A DNA stretch of 64,000 nt, from the NCBI GenBank assembly GCA_907165065.1, contig OU015526.1, positions 65,743,723 to 65,807,722 of the forward strand, read 5' to 3'. The position numbers were made by a program, and so were the translations under genes. Positions 59,760 through 64,000 of the stretch are shown here, in pieces. Every line of letters starts with the position of its first letter. The first letter of the stretch is position 1. The notes below the pieces were generated by a model. The model was not told where the DNA came from, ran no database searches, and saw only the letters and a program-made list of their open reading frames with translations. Source of the stretch: Caprimulgus europaeus. Taxonomy: Eukaryota > Chordata > Aves > Caprimulgiformes > Caprimulgidae.

Positions 59760-60399
59760 ATGGCTGTGGTAGTTTCACTTGGCTAGCAGGCAAACACAGC
59801 CGATCACTCACTCTCCCCAACCCAGGGAATAGGGGAGAGAATTGGAGGAGTAAGGAGACTTGTAGGTTGAGATAAAAACAATTTAATAATTTAAATAAAA
59901 TAAAACTTATAATAATGACAATAGTAACAGTATTAAGAGTAATAGTAAAATAATGGTAATAAAGGTAATAATAAAATATACAAATGAATAATACACAGTG
60001 CAATTGCTCACCACCTGCTGACCAAGCCCGGCTGTTCTTGTATAATGATCCCAGAGGAGCAACAATCCCAAAACCAAAACTGCAGTCCCAGAAGAGCAAG
60101 AGCCCAGGTGAGAGACCCTCATTAATACAGTGAACATGACGTTATATGATATGGAATATCCCACTGGCATATCCAAATGCCAGTCTAGTTTACTAATTTT
60201 AATATTCCTCATCCTCCCAGACTTTGTAGCTGTAGACTAGAAAAACAAAAAGGCCTTTGACTTCCAGTGACAGTTAAAACACTGGTGTGTTATCAATGTT
60301 TCTCTCATAACAAATCCCACACTAAAGCCAAAACACAGCTCTATTCTAGCTACTGAAAAGAAACCTAGCTCTGTCCCAGCTGAAAACCAGGACAATGGC
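59760..60399 (-). mobile_element. solo LTR C, avian ERVL-like, with perfect 5-bp TSD
   Basis: The LTR body is 59765-60394 (630 bp), flanked by perfect ATGGC repeats at 59760-59764 and 60395-60399. On the + strand it begins TGTGGTAG and ends CAGGACA, so the - strand element keeps TG...CA. An AT-rich microsatellite-like tract of AATAATAR units occupies about 59880-59985, and on the - strand an ATTAAA signal lies near 59882. The U3 TATA seen in LTR B is degraded here (ATTAATAC near 60120 on +). R/U5 blocks such as GGGGAGAGAATTGGAGG closely match LTR A. No internal retroviral sequence adjoins it. Frames inside it (59638-60099 -, 59907-60212 -) are rich in Ile/Leu/Tyr from the AT tract and are not genes. 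Confidence 0.92.
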
Positions 60400-62148
60400 T
60401 GTGGTGTGGTGCAGCAAACGAAATCTGCCATATCAGCACTGAGCGAATATTCTTTCTCTGTCAGTGGCCAAGAGCAGTATTTAAGGAATGCAGTATTTAA
60501 AGTTCAGGGAATACATATATGATACCTTCCCCTGAAGTTCTTGCACTCTCCAGTTCTGTATGCCCTGAGCTAGTTATAATTTCTTGCTATGTATCAAACT
60601 TCAACAGGGTTATCTTCCGTGAGCTTGTTCTCCTTTCTCTTCAACCCACTTAGGTGCAGCCAGTTGTAAAAGATAAATGGTTTTAAGGACAGAAATATCT
60701 TGGATGAGTGTTCCCCTGTTGGGTTTAACCAGAAGGTTCTGCAATTTCTCCATATGTTGCTATAGCTGCTACTTTGGGTATTTTATTGAAATAGTAGGGC
60801 CTTGATATCTCAGTGGCTCACACACCAAGTGGAAGACGGATAGCTCTTTGAATGCAAGTCTTCAAAAATAAAAAATACTACCTCCAGGATCAAAGCACAG
60901 CTTTAATACCTGGTTTGAGATGGGCATCAGAAAAACTTGTATTGTTTGCTGCTTCTGCAGGTGCCTGTGCGTGCCTACAGAAATGCCTGTGTGCACTCTT
61001 TGACAGGTTTATCTCAGAAGGTTAAAAATATGTGGGGGGTTTCTTTTGTTTTCTAATGTAGCTATTGATAGAAGAGGGGAATACAAATGTAACAAAGAAT
61101 AACTAAACATGCTCTTTGAATCTCACTTCACAACAAACATCAAAGATAGATGTACTGCCACCTGTTAACGTGGTATGAAGGGTTAGCAAGTGTGCATTGT
61201 TCTCTACTAAATTATTTTTCTCTTTTAAATCCACATTAACTAGTTCAGAGATTGTTTTATTTCAATAGGTGGATCCTTTTTTAACTGTTTTACTTCTGAC
61301 ATTCTTCTTACTGTTACTGGGTTGGGAGATGCCTTTCAGTTTCACGCTCATTAAGTCTTTCTGGGACACTATAAAGCAAGCTGAGATAATAGTTGTGTGC
61401 TTTTTGGTTTTTGTAGTTTTTTTTTTAATCTAACAGTCACTGAAAAGAAGAAATAATTAAGCACAGTTCTTATTAAAAATCATTGCTGATCCTTTCAGTG
61501 TATGCTCACTATTTTGAGCATGTGTGTGCTAACAGACCTTGCATAAATATCTTGTGTGAGCTGTAGAGGGGAAAAAGAGGATGACTTATGTGAAATAGCT
61601 CATGCCAATATAAAGTTTCTGCAAATTCTTTAGTTCAAATACTACTGTTTTTATCAATCTATTTCCCTTGTTGTGTCATTGATTGTCAGCTCAATTTTCA
61701 TACGTTCCATTAGAGCTTGAAAGCCTGAATGTGTGTTAGCAAACATGATACAGTACTGCACTAAGGAAGCTGCTCAGTTGTTTGCTGGTGTTGGTTAGCT
61801 CCTGGTACTTGTATGTAATTCTGAGACCTTGGCAGGTGAAGGGAAGAGTGTCGCTGATAGGCAGTGCCAGGCTCAGAAAATATAGGCAAACCTCATAGTA
61901 TGATATTAGCACAGCGTTTGGATCCAAGGAGTAGGTAACTAACCTGTATGCAGTCAGCTTAAGAACTGGGATGAAGGGGTGCCCAAGCATTGCAGTGGAG
62001 CTGTGGCTTCGAGGGCCCAAAGTTCAGCATAGATGAAGACTGGGCAGGACTAAAACTCTCACTTCTTGCTGACTCACTTGGGTGTCTGAACACAGAGGCT
62101 AGAGGTACTCTGTGTTCCACGTTCTGCTATTTGCAGGCAGGGGCCCAT
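60400..62148. other. non-coding sequence, nothing recognised
   Basis: AT-rich with short T runs (61418-61427). The only longer frame, 61736-62020 (-), has no domain. No repeat or RNA gene recognised. Confidence 0.45.
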
Positions 62149-62534
62149 TGTCCTGGTTTTGCTAGGTTAGACAAGATAGGACAGCCCAAAATAAGTTATT
62201 CAGCTTGTACAGGTCAAACGTAAATGAAAGTGAACTCTGCGTGCAAAATACTTGTTTCTTTCCCTTTCCATTCCTCTGAACAAGACAAGGTTGCACCAGT
62301 TTGCCTATCCATGCTTTCACCATCTGTGTGAAATGGAATGTGTTTGCAAAGTGCACTGTGATAAAGATAAGCTACTCTCTCTCCTCCTTCTTGCACCTGA
62401 AGTCCAGGTGAGCAAATCTCTAATGCAAACATGAACTGCAGAAGCTGAGGAACAACAGCTTCTCCTAAGCAGAATGTCAAGATAAGCTGGTAAACTAAAT
62501 AAACTTGAGCTTCTTTCTGTGGCCACACTTGACA
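62149..62534 (+). mobile_element. possible solo LTR, family unassigned
   Basis: The 5' end TGTCCTGGTTTTGCTAGG is shared with the start of LTR A (after its mutated first bases) and with the reverse-complemented ends of B and C. An AATAAA signal lies at 62498-62503, followed about 30 bp later by a CA-ending TTGACA at 62529-62534. The size (386 bp), TG...CA ends and signal position fit a compact LTR. Against it, the flanks CCCAT and GCACA do not form a target-site duplication, and the interior does not align with A-C. A 147-codon frame on the - strand (62214-62657) has no retroviral motif. It may be an LTR with a misjudged border, or a chance match. Confidence 0.35.
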
Positions 62535-64000
62535 GCACAGAAGAGAAAGCAAAGTTTGGCTTGAAGAATACAAAGAAAATACAGCTTCTGCTTGCAAATT
62601 TAAATGACTTAATACATGAAAGGATGTGGAAAGTAAAAACTTCATGTTGTTATTCAAGCTACATTAATAGAATAATGAAAAGAAAATGTTTGATTATTGG
62701 TGTTTATACTGTGTCTGCAAAACCTACCATAGTTTTCTTCCTTAGCACTGTATAGTTTTAAGGTAGCAACACAGCAAGTTGAATCCTGGTTTGACCTTAT
62801 GTGCCTCGCTGTTCAGCTCAGCGGTTTCCCTTTAGAAACAGAAACTGACACTGCCTCACTTGAATTTTCTTCAATCGATATGAGTGTGGCACGATACAAA
62901 TTATAAAGGAGAAGAGTATTAAAGAAAAGCTTATCTATTGATACATCTGGCTAGAGAAACAGGTTTTTATTCAAGAGCTTTGAAAGTGTTCTTTATGAGT
63001 GAAATGGGACCCTGTGGAATGAATTGTGTGTTTTGTTACTTTTTTAGATGCAGACATTCTTTTCAGCTAGTTTTAGCAGTGTAGAATTCCTCAGTATAAA
63101 AGTTTGTAGAGTAAATGACCGTTACACTACATCTAAAATGTAGCTACCTGAAAATATTTGTGCATATATTTCTGTAACTTTTAGAACAAACCCTCAGAGG
63201 TTATGCATTGTGTGAGTGCAAGTCTACAGCAGCAAAACTGTTAATTTGCCTGACTAGAAATATTAACCATACTATATCAAATAACTGCCAGGAACAATTC
63301 CCCACCACTCCCTGTGACTTAATTTTAATTGATTTTTTTAAACTTCCAGCTTCTGAGATTTCGTTTACTCTGACAGAATGTTTATTAAATGTGTAAAAAG
63401 AAAATTGTTTTGTAAATTGTTTCCGAGAGTGTTTTTATCTTCTGTAAATTGGTGGCTTGTTTAACATTTTCCATCTACCTTTGTTTTCCATCCTGTGTTC
63501 TGCCTCATTTGTTTCCTTATTGGATTTGATGATTAAATACTGATCAGCTGCTGGTCTGATCAGCTGTGCATATTGCTTTCTTTTAAACATTGTTCATATA
63601 CACCCTGAGGACAGGGTTCCATACACAGTTATAAACAGAGTGGGGGGCTGTTTAGTGGTACCATTTGATCTGCTTTACAGATGATGGTGAGCTGGACAAT
63701 GAGCTTTTATAAAACTGATCATTGAAATAGACCTCTGTGTTACAGCAGGAGTAAATGACACACAACAGTCCAGAAACAGCTGGTTCCTTTCCATGGCAGA
63801 GCTGTAGTTTCTGTTCAGGCCTCTGATGCTAAACAGAATACTGATAATGCTTTTATGAGGATTTTTTATCTGTCTTGTTACCTTTTTTTTTTCTTGAAGA
63901 TACTATATATTCGATCATAATACTGTACAGTCTGTATTGCTGTGAAAACTCATGAAGGAATGTGAAATTTACATATAAATCTAAATTATTCTTTTCTCTT
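62535..64000. other. non-coding sequence to window end, nothing recognised
   Basis: AT-rich sequence. The only frames are short (62519-62755 +, 63208-63396 +) and lack domains. A T run lies near 63883-63892. No repeat or RNA gene recognised. Confidence 0.45.

Noticed and set aside
59638-60212. 153- and 101-codon frames on the - strand
   Set aside because: They run through LTR C and its AT-rich microsatellite-like tract. The Ile/Leu/Tyr-rich translation comes from that tract.
62214-62657. 147-codon frame on the - strand
   Set aside because: It crosses the presumed border of the candidate LTR, has no recognisable motif and is overlapped by other frames.

Overview
The window looks like ordinary non-coding bird DNA. 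It is AT-rich, and I find no protein-coding exon I would defend and no bacterial-type gene structure. The identification as a bird rests on its recognisable interspersed repeats: two 3' fragments of CR1 LINEs ending in the CR1-type ATTCTATG tail, and four solo LTRs of avian endogenous retroviruses with 5-bp target-site duplications. These place it in Aves, probably a neognath; I cannot name the species. No exon ties it to a named locus, so it is either a gene desert or the inside of a very long intron.

Layout. 1-4574: unremarkable AT-rich sequence with a small two-unit tandem duplication at 1541-1714. 4575-5205: solo LTR A on the + strand with TSD TACTC. 7336-8450: an imperfect inverted repeat, two 129-bp arms 87% identical around an 857-bp spacer, which I could not assign to a family. 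8.4-19 kb: mostly featureless, with one stretch that looks like a conserved non-coding element. 19.0-19.76 kb: a GC-rich, G-run-rich patch next to another such stretch. 25.5-26.2 kb: a 13-G run and a T/G-rich, C-poor band. 26.5-37.4 kb: several CNE-like stretches, an old MIR/L2-like repeat relic (29.2 kb) and a TG/TA microsatellite (34.5 kb). 40911-41538: solo LTR B, - strand. 46-48.7 kb: more CNE-like sequence. 49480-52106: the densest repeat cluster, with a 1160-bp CpG-rich solo LTR (D, TSD TATTG) carrying an internal ~48-bp minisatellite, followed 106 bp later by a 1.35-kb 5'-truncated CR1 with a broken reverse transcriptase. 55970-56303: a second CR1 tail. 58.1-58.4 kb: a CNE-like stretch with three clustered nuclear-receptor half-sites. 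59279-59424: an exon-like 146-bp open segment with consensus-like splice sites. 59760-60399: solo LTR C, - strand, TSD ATGGC. 62149-62534: a possible further LTR.

The open frames of about 60-168 codons over the rest of the window have no recognisable domains and often overlap on both strands; I treat them as chance. LTRs A, B and C are copies of one related family, and each lost its internal region, presumably by LTR-LTR recombination. I found no undescribed multi-gene system. The observations most worth a check are the inverted repeat, the exon-like segment at 59.3 kb and the minisatellite-bearing LTR.
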